Shown here: piece after piece, positions 25,603 through 34,251 of the stretch
Position numbering within the stretch: position 1 is the stretch's first letter
How the letters are laid out: each line of letters opens with the position of its first letter
From: Hyphomicrobiales bacterium
Lineage (GTDB): Bacteria > Pseudomonadota > Alphaproteobacteria > Rhizobiales > NORP267
DNA length: 64,000 nucleotides
NCBI GenBank assembly: GCA_021775855.1
Contig: JAJFGZ010000059.1
Span: 1-64,000, forward strand
Direction: 5' to 3'
Position numbers and translations under genes: made by a program
Notes under the pieces: generated by a model
The model's database searches: none
What the model saw: the letters and a program-made list of their open reading frames with translations, nothing else
Told to the model about the DNA's origin: nothing

Positions 25603-26114
25603 GAACCAGCATACCTCCGCTTGTTAAAAATCTCGGCTGGAGCAAATCCCTGCCGTGCGACAAAGTCTGGCTGGTACGTAAGCGACATGGCGGTTGCCGT
25701 GCGTTGCCAAATATCCAGGGGTTGGTAGTCCGAGCGGATTTCAAAGGCGTCGAACCCGACCTGACGCATGAAAGCGACCTGATCGGCGAGCACATCGCCG
25801 GTTGCGCGGAGTTCCCCGGTAAAACCCAATTGTGTGCGGATGACGCGGGCAAGCGAATAGGCGCGCCCGTCGGTATAGGCCGCAAATTCCAGTGCGATGA
25901 CTTGAAGGCCGCTGACAAACGGCGTCAAGGTAGCAGGATCGGAATCTACCGGAAAACGCACGCCCAACCGCCCGGTGTCTGCAGCGAGCAGGGCGTAATC
26001 CTGCCGCAACCGATCCCAGGATACAATCACCGACGCGCCTTCAGGAAAGGACGCCCCGTCTTCCAGATCGAGGAAGGAATCGTCCTCGATTATTCCGCCT
26101 TTAAGCAGTGGCAT
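25599..26114 (-). CDS. DUF934 protein of the sulfite-reduction operon
   Basis: The 171-residue DUF934 protein is consistently found between cysI and cysH in proteobacteria; its exact role is not established. Motifs include VIALEFAAYTDGRAYSLARVIR, LGFTGELRATGDVL and MRQVGFDAFEIR. I use the ATG at 26114 (MPLLKGGIIEDD), which has AAGGAGG 7 nt upstream and overlaps the cysI 3' end by 14 bp; the longer track ORF (to 26144) has a less convincing start. It is probably involved in electron supply or assembly of the sulfite reductase. Confidence 0.85.
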   Translation of the reverse strand: MPLLKGGIIEDDSFLDLEDGASFPEGASVIVSWDRLRQDYALLAADTGRLGVRFPVDSDPATLTPFVSGLQVIALEFAAYTDGRAYSLARVIRTQLGFTGELRATGDVLADQVAFMRQVGFDAFEIRSDYQPLDIWQRTATAMSLTYQPDFVARQGFAPAEIFNKRRYAGS

Positions 26115-27747
26115 AGAGCGCCTCCTTGAATGGGTCCGCGCCAACCCGGCGATAGGTATCCAGAAACCGTTCGTCGCCGGTCCTGATCGATTGGTAGGTA
26201 TCTACTAGTGTCTCAACCGCTCCATCGATTTTGTCGTAGGAAAATCCCGGCCCGAGGATCTCCCCGATAGAGGCGTTCTCGTCGCCCGATCCGCCAAGAG
26301 TGATCTGGTAATATTCCTTGCCCGCCTTATCGAGCCCAAGGATACCGATATGGCCTACGTGATGGTGGCCGCAGGCATTGATGCAGCCGGAGATTTTGAT
26401 TTTCAACGGACCCACGTCGTTCTCGCGGGCTTCCAGCCGCTTCGAGATGTTCTGCGCAACAGGGATCGAACGGGCCGTCGCCAACGAACAATAATCCAAG
26501 CCGGGGCAAGCGATGATATCGCTCGCAAGCCCGGCATTGGCGGTGCCGAGACCGGCATCCGCAAGGGCTTTGTAAAGATGGTGCAGGTCCGCCTTTCGCA
26601 CATGAGGCAGCACGATATTCTGTTCATGGGTCGTGCGGATTTCATCATGGCTGTAGAGCGTGGCCAGGTTGGCAATCAGGTGCATCTGATCGGACGTGGC
26701 GTCGCCGGGGATGCCGCCGATGGGTTTCAGCGAGATGGTGACAATGGTATGGCCGGGGACTTTGTGATCTACACTATTGTTCTGAATCCAACGGGCAAAC
26801 GCCTGATTTTCCGCCAAGTCGGATTGTAGCGTCCCTTCATCTGCGCTTTCCTCAAGCGGGGGCGGCGCAAAGAAAGCCCGGATCCGGTCAAGTTCGCTGC
26901 GCACATTGTCTGGATCGATATGGTCGATCTTGGCGAATTCGGCATCGACCTGACGGGTCAGCTCCTCGAGCCCGAGTGCCTGGAGCAGGATTTTGATCCG
27001 CGCCTTGTATTTGTTGTCGCGCCGGCCGTGGCGGTTATAGACGCGCATTAGGGCTTCAAGATACCCGAGCAGATCGCCAAGCGGCAGCCAGTCCCGGATA
27101 ACGGATGCGATCAGCGGCGTACGGCCGAGCCCACCACCGACCCATACCCGGACGCCCGCTTCTCCGGCGTCATTCTCGCAAAGCTGCAAGCCCACATCGT
27201 GCACCTTGATGGCGGCACGGTCGCCTTCGGATGCCGTGATCGCGACCTTGAATTTGCGCGGCAGGAATGAGAATTCCGGGTGAAGTGACGACCATTGGCG
27301 GATCAATTCAGCGACCGCGCGCGGGTCCTCGGCTTCTCCCGCGATGGCGCCCGCATACGGGTCCGTGGTGACGTTGCGGATGCAGTTTCCCGAGGTCTGG
27401 ATGGCGTGCATCTCGACGGATGCCAGTTCCTCGAGGATATCGGGAATGTTGCTCAACCCCATCCAGTTCAGCTGGATATTCTGGCGGGTTGTGAAATGGC
27501 CATAAGAGCGGTCAAACCGGTCTGCTATATCGGCGAGTTTGTGCATCTGGGCCCCCGACAGGGTCCCGTACGGGATCGCAATCCGCAGCATATAGGCGTG
27601 GAGCTGGAGATAGACGCCGTTCATCAGGCGCAAAGGGCGGAACTGTTCTTCGCTCAATTCGCCCTTGAGCCGCCGCGCGATCTGGTCGCGGAACTGGTTG
27701 GTACGTTCGCTGACAAACCGAGCGTCAAAATTGTCATATCTGTACAA
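26101..27747 (-). CDS. cysI: Sulfite reductase hemoprotein, nitrite/sulfite reductase family
   Basis: The 548-residue siroheme-[4Fe-4S] enzyme reduces sulfite to sulfide. Visible are two ferredoxin-like half domains (for example YGHFTTRQNIQLNW), the siroheme region SGNCIRNVTTDPYAG, and cluster cysteines in CPGLDYCSLA and ISGCINACGHHHVGHIG. I start at the TTG at 27747 (LYRYDNFDARF), preceded by GGGAGAAG and overlapping the DUF2849 gene by 14 bp. The track's 601-residue version reads out of DUF2849 in another frame. It needs siroheme from cysG upstream. Confidence 0.92.
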   Translation of the reverse strand: MYRYDNFDARFVSERTNQFRDQIARRLKGELSEEQFRPLRLMNGVYLQLHAYMLRIAIPYGTLSGAQMHKLADIADRFDRSYGHFTTRQNIQLNWMGLSNIPDILEELASVEMHAIQTSGNCIRNVTTDPYAGAIAGEAEDPRAVAELIRQWSSLHPEFSFLPRKFKVAITASEGDRAAIKVHDVGLQLCENDAGEAGVRVWVGGGLGRTPLIASVIRDWLPLGDLLGYLEALMRVYNRHGRRDNKYKARIKILLQALGLEELTRQVDAEFAKIDHIDPDNVRSELDRIRAFFAPPPLEESADEGTLQSDLAENQAFARWIQNNSVDHKVPGHTIVTISLKPIGGIPGDATSDQMHLIANLATLYSHDEIRTTHEQNIVLPHVRKADLHHLYKALADAGLGTANAGLASDIIACPGLDYCSLATARSIPVAQNISKRLEARENDVGPLKIKISGCINACGHHHVGHIGILGLDKAGKEYYQITLGGSGDENASIGEILGPGFSYDKIDGAVETLVDTYQSIRTGDERFLDTYRRVGADPFKEALYATA

Positions 27748-28078
27748 TTTCTTCTCCCGTGTATGCGTAAGTATCCGGTTTCCAGGTGCCGCTCTGATAG
27801 CCAAGGTCCAGGCGAACCGTTGGGCCCAGTGTACGCATGCGCTCCCGCGTCTTGATTGGGATGTTCGTGTTTTCGTTTGCTTCCACCTCGACAAGGTAGG
27901 GTTCAATCACAAGGCTTGCGGCCTTTGCCGCGCTCCCCGACTGGTCGAGGCGGGTTTTGTCTTCAGGCGAGGACGCGCGAACGGCATGGTTGGCGTTCGA
28001 GACCCAGATGCCGTTTTCACCAAGGAATACAACATGGCCTTCGGCTAGATGATTTGCGGTCAGGATGTGGGTGGTCAT
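27734..28078 (-). CDS. DUF2849 protein preceding cysI
   Basis: A 114-residue DUF2849 protein. Conserved features are the N-terminal ILTANHLAEGHVVFLG, a charged centre and the PYLVEVEANENTNI strand. The family occurs almost only directly before cysI in alphaproteobacteria; function is not known. The ATG overlaps the cysG stop by 4 bp and its 3' end overlaps the cysI TTG start, so all five genes are coupled. Confidence 0.88.
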   Translation of the reverse strand: MTTHILTANHLAEGHVVFLGENGIWVSNANHAVRASSPEDKTRLDQSGSAAKAASLVIEPYLVEVEANENTNIPIKTRERMRTLGPTVRLDLGYQSGTWKPDTYAYTGEEIVQI

Positions 28079-29226
28079 TTGGAGTTCCCGGAGTTCGAAT
28101 GTTGGTCAATAATGACGGGAGGGGCGATGTATGCCGGCGGGCACCCGTGCATATCGTACTCGGTACGGGGAATGGTGCGCCGGTCCGCCTGTGGGAGCGA
28201 GGCGGACGCGGCGCAGGCCATGTCGGCGGAGATTCCGGGAATCAGAGTAACCTCGATCCCGGCTTGCTCGAGGGCAGCAAGGTCTTCGCCGACATGGTCA
28301 TTGTCACACGGATCCCTATTCACGAGACGGACGACAACGTTGCCGGCACAGGCTTCGCGAATGAGGATCCCGGTAATTTCGTTGTGCTGGATCAGCGGTT
28401 TGCCCAGATCGATGAAGCGTGCGTCGCGGCGGGCGCCATCGAGAATCGCTTTGTGCACACGCTGGTCGTGGACAACCACATCGGCATTCTGGAGCAGGCG
28501 GTGGGCCTTCAGGGTGAGAAGTTCGGGGTCACCGGACCCGGCGCCGACCAGCCAGACGTGGCCATTTGCCGCTTTTGGTTGCCCCTGCGCTTTTTGCGTA
28601 TGGCTGGCAAGAAGGGTCATTGCCTCGATCTTCGCCGCTTCCGTTTCGTCGGCTAGTAACTTTCTGCCAGGCGGCCCGCTGAGAAATTGCCGCCAGAATG
28701 ACCGCCGGGCATTGCGGGGCAGGGCGTTGGCGACGGTCTTGCGCCAGGCACCAGCAAACCGCGCCGTCGCACCAAGCCGGGCCGGCAATTCACGATCAAT
28801 TTTTGCCTGGACGTCGCGTGCCAGTAGAGGGGCATTGCCTTCGGTACCTATCGCTACAACAAGCGGGTCGCGGTCGACAATGGCCGGCATCAGGAAATCA
28901 CACAGGTCTTGCTGATCAATGGCATTGACCAGGATACCCTCCGCACGAGCCATCTCCGAGATCTGCCGGTCGGACGCGGGATCACCTGAAGCGGCAAAAA
29001 CATAATCTACGCCGAGCATGTCGACTGGCTCGGGTGCTCGGGCGATGACCTCAACATCCTGCTCCAGAGCCAAACCGGCAAGCTCCTCTGTGATCGTCTT
29101 TCCTACCAGCTTAATTCTGGCTTCCGATTTGGCCAGAAGACGCAACCGGGTCAGAGCCTGATGGCCGCCGCCGGTGATCAGGATGGTTTTGCCTCTAAGG
29201 TCAATAAAGAGTGGAAAATATTTCAT
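28075..29226 (-). CDS. cysG: Siroheme synthase with degenerate, shortened methyltransferase domain
   Basis: The N-terminal part (about residues 1-210) is a complete precorrin-2 dehydrogenase/ferrochelatase: ILITGGGHQALTRLRLL Rossmann motif, YVFAASGDPASDR, and FLMPAIVDRDPLVVAIGTEG. A uroporphyrinogen-III methyltransferase domain follows (VWLVGAGSGDPELLTLKAHRLL). Its SAM-binding GGDPFxFGRGGEE motif reads NRDPCDNDHVGED instead, and the protein ends at 383 residues where CysG is usually about 460. So the methyltransferase half is probably inactive and a separate SUMT gene would be needed. The operon coupling is intact. It is divergent from the XRE/cupin regulator. Confidence 0.85.
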   Translation of the reverse strand: MKYFPLFIDLRGKTILITGGGHQALTRLRLLAKSEARIKLVGKTITEELAGLALEQDVEVIARAPEPVDMLGVDYVFAASGDPASDRQISEMARAEGILVNAIDQQDLCDFLMPAIVDRDPLVVAIGTEGNAPLLARDVQAKIDRELPARLGATARFAGAWRKTVANALPRNARRSFWRQFLSGPPGRKLLADETEAAKIEAMTLLASHTQKAQGQPKAANGHVWLVGAGSGDPELLTLKAHRLLQNADVVVHDQRVHKAILDGARRDARFIDLGKPLIQHNEITGILIREACAGNVVVRLVNRDPCDNDHVGEDLAALEQAGIEVTLIPGISADMACAASASLPQADRRTIPRTEYDMHGCPPAYIAPPVIIDQHSNSGNSK

Positions 29227-29388
29227 AATTACCGGGTCTGTCTGTTATTCGTCCATTGGTTCTGTAATCAGAACGATTGGGGTGGGACTTTCCCTCACTC
29301 AAAAACTGAGGAAATTGGCCAATAAAACCATGTTGTGAAAATGTTCTTCAGGTTGTATCATCCTATACACGCCATTTGGTAAATAAAA

Positions 29389-29402
29389 AGTACGTTCGTA
29401 CT
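29389..29402. promoter_or_regulatory. Candidate operator AGTACG-TT-CGTACT upstream of the XRE/cupin gene
   Basis: A perfect 6+6 bp inverted repeat in the AT-rich 196-bp region between divergent cysG and the XRE/cupin gene, 20 bp before the regulator's ATG. Position suits autoregulation, and control of the sulfur operon if the cysG promoter is nearby. This is inference from symmetry and location. Confidence 0.45.
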
Positions 29403-29422
29403 ATATAACATACGATTGAAAA

Positions 29423-30025
29423 ATGTCAAAGAAACCTCAGGACCTTTCTGGCGCCAGCGTTGTTTCCGGCCAGCTCGGCCAAACCATCCAGCGGCTGCGG
29501 AAGGCTTACAATCTATCGCTTGGGGAATTGTCGGAACAATCCGGCGTAGCGAAATCGATCATTTCCTCGATCGAGCGCAACGAGACCAACCCCACCCTGT
29601 CGACCATCTGGCGGCTCAGTCAGGCGCTGGATACGACTATAGACAAGGTTCTGGCCGAGACTGACAACGCACCGTTTATTGAACACGTTTTACCCAAGGC
29701 GATCCCGGTCCTCACCTCCGAAGACGGCAAATGTACGTTGACGATTGTCGGTTGGATCGAAACCGTGGATTGGGTGCAGTGGTACGACTTTTTTGCAGCG
29801 CCCGACGGGGTGCTGGAATCGGAGGGTCACCAGCGCGGATCGGTCGAACATCTAAGCGTCCTGGAAGGCGAGCTTGAAGTCGAGGTTGATGGCGAAGTGC
29901 GGCGCGCCCGGGCTGGCGAGATTTTGCGTTACCGGTGCGACCGCGAACACGTCATCCGCAATCTTGGGCCAGAGCCGGCGCGGGCGACAATGGTGTTAAT
30001 CGTGCAGGCAAGCGTTATGTCCTGA
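29423..30025 (+). CDS. XRE-family regulator with C-terminal cupin domain
   Basis: The 200-residue protein has an N-terminal helix-turn-helix (about residues 17-75, LGQTIQRLRKAYNLSLGELSEQSGVAKS, IERNETNPTLSTIWRLSQAL) and a C-terminal single-ring cupin (about 115-195, SVEHLSVLEGELEVEVDGE, AGEILRYRCDREH). Proteins of this design sense small ligands. It is divergent from the cys operon and is the obvious candidate local regulator of sulfur assimilation, a role often taken by CysB or Cbl in other bacteria. Confidence 0.85.
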   Translation: MSKKPQDLSGASVVSGQLGQTIQRLRKAYNLSLGELSEQSGVAKSIISSIERNETNPTLSTIWRLSQALDTTIDKVLAETDNAPFIEHVLPKAIPVLTSEDGKCTLTIVGWIETVDWVQWYDFFAAPDGVLESEGHQRGSVEHLSVLEGELEVEVDGEVRRARAGEILRYRCDREHVIRNLGPEPARATMVLIVQASVMS

Positions 30026-30150
30026 GCGGAATCGGTTGATTCCCGGACGCACAAAAATGACGCCCTTCGGTCTGGTAATTACCGCTAAAATTCCCTAGTC
30101 ATAATCATCCGGATTCTCATATCCCTCACCGAATCGATCAGGCGCGCTCA

Positions 30151-32448
30151 TTGGCCGGAGAAGTTGACAAGACGAGACGCGGTCGCCAAATCGGTTTTGG
30201 CCTCGAGAAGATCGGGCTTGTCTGCGCGCACTGGCCACGCATAGCGGCACTTTTAATTGTTATCGCTTTTGCGATCGGCGTGTTCGGCGCCCTGAAAGTC
30301 GAGAACGACAATCAGTTGAGTGCGCTGTTCCGGTCCGACCGGATTGAATTTCAAAAATTTGACGCCGTCAGGCAATTGTTTCGCGAAAGCGAAAACGATG
30401 TCGCGATCATGCTTGAGGCGGATGACGTTCTCACAAGGGAGCACCTCCAGGCGGCACTTGATACCTATCTGGACGTTTTCCTTCTGGACGGTGTTGCAAG
30501 TGTTTTCTCGTTATTCACATTACGCGAACCGCCTGACGCAGAGGGCAATTCCGACCCGATATTTCCCTCGCCTTTGCCACGTGGCGACGAGTATCAGGAT
30601 CTACGTAATCTGATCGAAGACCATCCCCTGATTATGGGCCGCACCGTATCGCAGGACAAAACGCTGATCCTGATTATTGCAGCACTGGATTCGGATCCTG
30701 ATATGGGGCTGCACGAGTTGGTAACGTCGATCCGGGAAACGGCGGAGGGTATTGCCGAACCCGCCGGGATGACCGTGTATATGGCCGGGGTGCCGGCGCT
30801 GCGCGATCAAGTCAACACGGCGCGCGATCAGGATCGCATCGTATTCAATATCGCGGGTTTTGTCCTCGGTATTTTGATCTGCGCGATCTTTCTGCGCAGC
30901 GTGCGGTATACGGCCCTGGCGGCCATTCCACCGATGATCGCGGTAGCGCTTTCACTCGGAGTTTTGGGGTATACAGGCTTTCCCCTGAACGCCCTTTCCA
31001 ACGTGTTGCCGGCTTTGGTTATGGTGCTCTGTTTCTCGGATTCATTGCATATGGCGTTTGCTGTCCGGGACGGCATTTCGCAGGGCATGACCGGGCCCGA
31101 GGCCGCTGCGTATTCTGTCCGCCGCGTCGGCCCGGCATGTGTACTGACATCGCTAACGACAGCCGTCGCCCTAATGGCCGTGACCGTCACATCATCTGAA
31201 CTGATTTCGTCGTTCGGTATATCCGCATCCATCGGCGCAGTTATGGCATTCATATCCGTGATCACCGTGGTGCCGACAATTGCGGCATTGTTTATCAAAC
31301 CGTCGACCGACGGTGTGCGGGTTGCCGTACCCCTGGTCGATGGATTGTCCCGGAATTGCGAGCGGCTTGGATTAGTTGTAGCCGGTCGTCCGAAAATTTT
31401 TGCCAGTTTGGGGGTAATACTTGTAGCGCTTGGGCTATGGGCTTCATTCCTGCTCCAGCCCTACTACCGGATTTCCAGCTACCTGCCGGACAATGACGCG
31501 ATTTATAACGGGGTTGACCGGATGGATCGCTATTTCGGGGGTGCCGTCGACATACTTGCCGTCGTTCGCTGGGAGGGACAGGGCGAGGAGCGGATGCAGG
31601 AAGTGGTGGCTGCTGTGCGCGATGTGCACAACGCAATGGATGGGCATCCAGATATCACCAACGCGTGGTCGATCGAGGCCATCCGGCTCTGGCTGACGGA
31701 TAGCGCGTCGACCGGCGGTGTTACTGAATTGGCTAAATTTATTGCCAGTCTGCCACCGCACTGGCTCGATCGTTTGCTGGCGCCGGGCGGTAATGCGGCG
31801 CTCGTCGCCGGCCGGGTGCCCGATCTCGAAGCGAGGGGGTACCGCCGGATCGCCGATGAACTTGAACAATTGACGGCGGAGGCCATACGTCCCTATTCGG
31901 GAATGACTGTCGAAATTACCGGGATCAGCGCCCTTTCGGCTCGCGAAAGTGGTCCCATGATCCGCCAGCTGGGGTACGGTTTGATATCCGCAGTTGTCGT
32001 TATTATCCTGCTTCTGGGGTTCAGCTTCCGGTCGGTCAAAGCGGCTGCCTACAGTTTTATTCCGAACCTGTTGCCCGTGGTGCTGGGAACCGGGTGTTTG
32101 TGGCTGGCAGGCGTCGGTCTGCGCTACGAAACTGTTATTGCACTCACCGTGGCGTTCGGTATCGCGGTCGACGATACCGTTCATTTTCTCTATCATCTAG
32201 GACGCGACGGGTGGCATAACTCTAATCAACGCGAGGCGGTTATCGGGACTTTGCGCGAAATCGGCCCGATCCTGGTATTAACGACGTTGGTCCTGGCGGT
32301 CGGGTTTTCGGTTACGCTTTCAAGTGCGTTGCCACAGCTCAGGGCCTTCGGCTTAGTGTCGATTGCAGTCTTATTCTTCGCGCTTTTAGCGGATATGCTT
32401 TTTCTTCCAGGTTTACTATTATGGAAAAACAAGCGGCAGGCTAAATAG
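30151..32448 (+). CDS. RND/MMPL-superfamily exporter
   Basis: The 765-residue inner-membrane protein has two repeated halves. Each has one N-terminal helix (ALLIVIAFAIGVFGAL near residue 35; IFASLGVILVALGLWASF near 415), a large periplasmic loop, and a five-helix bundle (FNIAGFVLGILICAIFL, GVLGYTGFPLNALSNVLPALVM, and the second copy with GTGCLWLAGVGL and ALTVAFGIAVDDTVHF). The D residues in AVDDTVHF are typical proton-relay positions of MMPL/HpnN-like carriers. The track start is a TTG with a weak ribosome site, so the exact start is uncertain. A secreted protein gene follows 13 bp downstream and may act with it. Cargo is probably lipid-like. Confidence 0.85.
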   Translation: MAGEVDKTRRGRQIGFGLEKIGLVCAHWPRIAALLIVIAFAIGVFGALKVENDNQLSALFRSDRIEFQKFDAVRQLFRESENDVAIMLEADDVLTREHLQAALDTYLDVFLLDGVASVFSLFTLREPPDAEGNSDPIFPSPLPRGDEYQDLRNLIEDHPLIMGRTVSQDKTLILIIAALDSDPDMGLHELVTSIRETAEGIAEPAGMTVYMAGVPALRDQVNTARDQDRIVFNIAGFVLGILICAIFLRSVRYTALAAIPPMIAVALSLGVLGYTGFPLNALSNVLPALVMVLCFSDSLHMAFAVRDGISQGMTGPEAAAYSVRRVGPACVLTSLTTAVALMAVTVTSSELISSFGISASIGAVMAFISVITVVPTIAALFIKPSTDGVRVAVPLVDGLSRNCERLGLVVAGRPKIFASLGVILVALGLWASFLLQPYYRISSYLPDNDAIYNGVDRMDRYFGGAVDILAVVRWEGQGEERMQEVVAAVRDVHNAMDGHPDITNAWSIEAIRLWLTDSASTGGVTELAKFIASLPPHWLDRLLAPGGNAALVAGRVPDLEARGYRRIADELEQLTAEAIRPYSGMTVEITGISALSARESGPMIRQLGYGLISAVVVIILLLGFSFRSVKAAAYSFIPNLLPVVLGTGCLWLAGVGLRYETVIALTVAFGIAVDDTVHFLYHLGRDGWHNSNQREAVIGTLREIGPILVLTTLVLAVGFSVTLSSALPQLRAFGLVSIAVLFFALLADMLFLPGLLLWKNKRQAK

Positions 32449-32461
32449 AAAGGGAACGGCA

Positions 32462-33004
32462 ATGCTGCAGACATTTTCCCCAGGGTTGAAGGCGATAGGC
32501 CTATCGGGAGCGCTGGCAACGGCACTCTTGTTTGGAATGCCAGTATATTCCTATGCCGCTGAATTACCAGCCACGCTGGCCTCGCTGGTGGGCTCGTGGC
32601 GCGGCGGCGGGACCGCACGGGCCCGCTCTGGCGGTGATAATGAGGACGTCAGTTGCAAGGCCAGATACTCGAATATCGAGGCCGACGAAGCCATTAAGGT
32701 TGAAGTCACCTGCGCTGCATTGAACGCGAAGGGGACCATGGTCGGGTTTATCCAATATGGCGGCAATTCCGCTGATATTGATGGCAACTGGTACCAGAGC
32801 TGGAGCACGTCTGAAGGCGAAGAACACGGGACTTTTGCCGGTACGCTGACAACCAATAGTGTCAATCTGAATGTTTCTGCCGCTGGCACGTTGCGGGCGC
32901 GTTTGACTATGAGCGTCAGGGGTGAAAACGAGCACAATGTCAGCGTGACTGGAATTGTTGACGGTCAGGAAGAGCAAGGTATGGACGTCACATTCCGTCG
33001 ATGA
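32462..33004 (+). CDS. Exported protein of unknown function downstream of RND exporter
   Basis: The 180-residue product has a signal peptide (GLSGALATALLFGMPVYSYAA, cleavage likely before ELPATL). The mature domain has a beta-rich pattern with one likely disulfide (VSCKARYS and VEVTCAALN) and repeated GTFAGTLTT and NLNVSAAGTL strands. It begins 13 bp after the RND gene. I recognise no family; a periplasmic partner of the exporter is plausible from context only. Confidence 0.7.
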   Translation: MLQTFSPGLKAIGLSGALATALLFGMPVYSYAAELPATLASLVGSWRGGGTARARSGGDNEDVSCKARYSNIEADEAIKVEVTCAALNAKGTMVGFIQYGGNSADIDGNWYQSWSTSEGEEHGTFAGTLTTNSVNLNVSAAGTLRARLTMSVRGENEHNVSVTGIVDGQEEQGMDVTFRR

Positions 33005-33044
33005 TTCAAAGACTTGGGGCTTCTTTTCAATTGGAAATATAAGC

Positions 33045-34226
33045 ATGCTTCGGACTGTTGGTCTCGACCGGCTTGGCGATGAGAACGCGTTTGCGGTTCT
33101 TGCCCGGGCGGGCGAATTGCAGGCGCAGGGCCGGGATATTATCAATCTTGGTATCGGCCAGCCTGATTTCCGTACGCCGGATCATATTGTCGAGGCCGCG
33201 ATCAAAGCCCTCAAAGACGGCCATCACGGCTATACCCCGGCGCTGGGGATCGCGCCGCTCCGGGACGCCGTGGCCGAGGATATCCACAATCGCCTGGGGG
33301 TGAGTATCGATCCGGAAAACGTCATGATCGTCCCGGGCGGCAAGGTCACGATGTTCTTCGCGATTTCCATGTTTGGGGAACCGGGCGCGGAAATTATCTG
33401 TCCCGACCCGGCATTTCCGATTTACCGCTCGATGATCGACTATACGGGCGCCAAGGCCGTTGTTCTGCCGATCCGTGAACAGGCGGGTTTCGGGTTTCTG
33501 GCGGACGAATTACTGGCTCTCATCACGCCTCAAACCCGACTGATCATTGTCAACAGCCCCGCAAACCCTACCGGCGGTGTGACGCCCAAATCCGAGACCG
33601 AAAAGCTCGTTGCGGGTCTTGCCGATCGGCCAGACATTGCGATCCTCTCGGACGAGATTTACGGACAAATGACTTATGACGGGGAACAGCATGCAAGCTT
33701 CCTGAATTACCCGGAAATCCGCGACCGGCTGATTTTGCTGGATGGCTGGAGCAAAACCTACGCGATGACCGGGTGGCGGCTGGGATACGGCGTCTGGCCT
33801 GATGCGCTGATTGACGGCGCCCGCAAGATGGCGGTCAACGCGCATTCCTGCGTCAACGCGGCGGCGCAATATGCCGGGATTGCCGCGTTGCAGGGGCCAC
33901 AGGACGCGGTCCACGACATGATTGCCGAATTCGACCGGCGACGGATCGGGATAGTCGAAGGCCTGAACAAGATAACCGGTGTGAGTTGTGTGCGGCCCAA
34001 AGGGGCTTTTTATGCTTTCCCGAATATTTCGGACACAGGCTGGTCGTCCAGGGAACTGGCAAGCGCGTTGCTTGAGACCGCCGGGGTTGCGACCATATCA
34101 GGCACTGATTTTGGCGCATACGGGGAAGGGTATATCCGCTTCTCCTACGCCAACAGCCTTGAGAATATTCTCGCGGCCGTTGACCGGTTTGGCGCGTTCC
34201 TTGATGACAATCCGAAGTCAGTGTGA
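33045..34226 (+). CDS. Class I/II aminotransferase (aspartate-aminotransferase-like)
   Basis: A 393-residue fold-type-I PLP aminotransferase. Motifs are NLGIGQPDFRTPDHI, the substrate/PLP pocket NSPANPTGGV, the Asp-Tyr pair LSDEIYGQM, the Schiff-base Lys in LDGWSKTYAMTGWRLGYG, and the terminal Arg in GEGYIRFSYANS. I use the ATG at 33045 (MLRTVGLDRLG), preceded by GGAAAT, instead of the track's 32955. Substrate cannot be fixed; aspartate, aromatic or branched-chain amino acids are possible. Confidence 0.87.
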   Translation: MLRTVGLDRLGDENAFAVLARAGELQAQGRDIINLGIGQPDFRTPDHIVEAAIKALKDGHHGYTPALGIAPLRDAVAEDIHNRLGVSIDPENVMIVPGGKVTMFFAISMFGEPGAEIICPDPAFPIYRSMIDYTGAKAVVLPIREQAGFGFLADELLALITPQTRLIIVNSPANPTGGVTPKSETEKLVAGLADRPDIAILSDEIYGQMTYDGEQHASFLNYPEIRDRLILLDGWSKTYAMTGWRLGYGVWPDALIDGARKMAVNAHSCVNAAAQYAGIAALQGPQDAVHDMIAEFDRRRIGIVEGLNKITGVSCVRPKGAFYAFPNISDTGWSSRELASALLETAGVATISGTDFGAYGEGYIRFSYANSLENILAAVDRFGAFLDDNPKSV

Positions 34227-34251
34227 ACCAGCCGCTTTTGGCTTGCCCTCA

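Noticed and set aside
31444-32196. 250-residue minus-strand ORF opposite the RND exporter
   Set aside because: Shadow of a membrane-protein gene; low-complexity polar composition without motifs.
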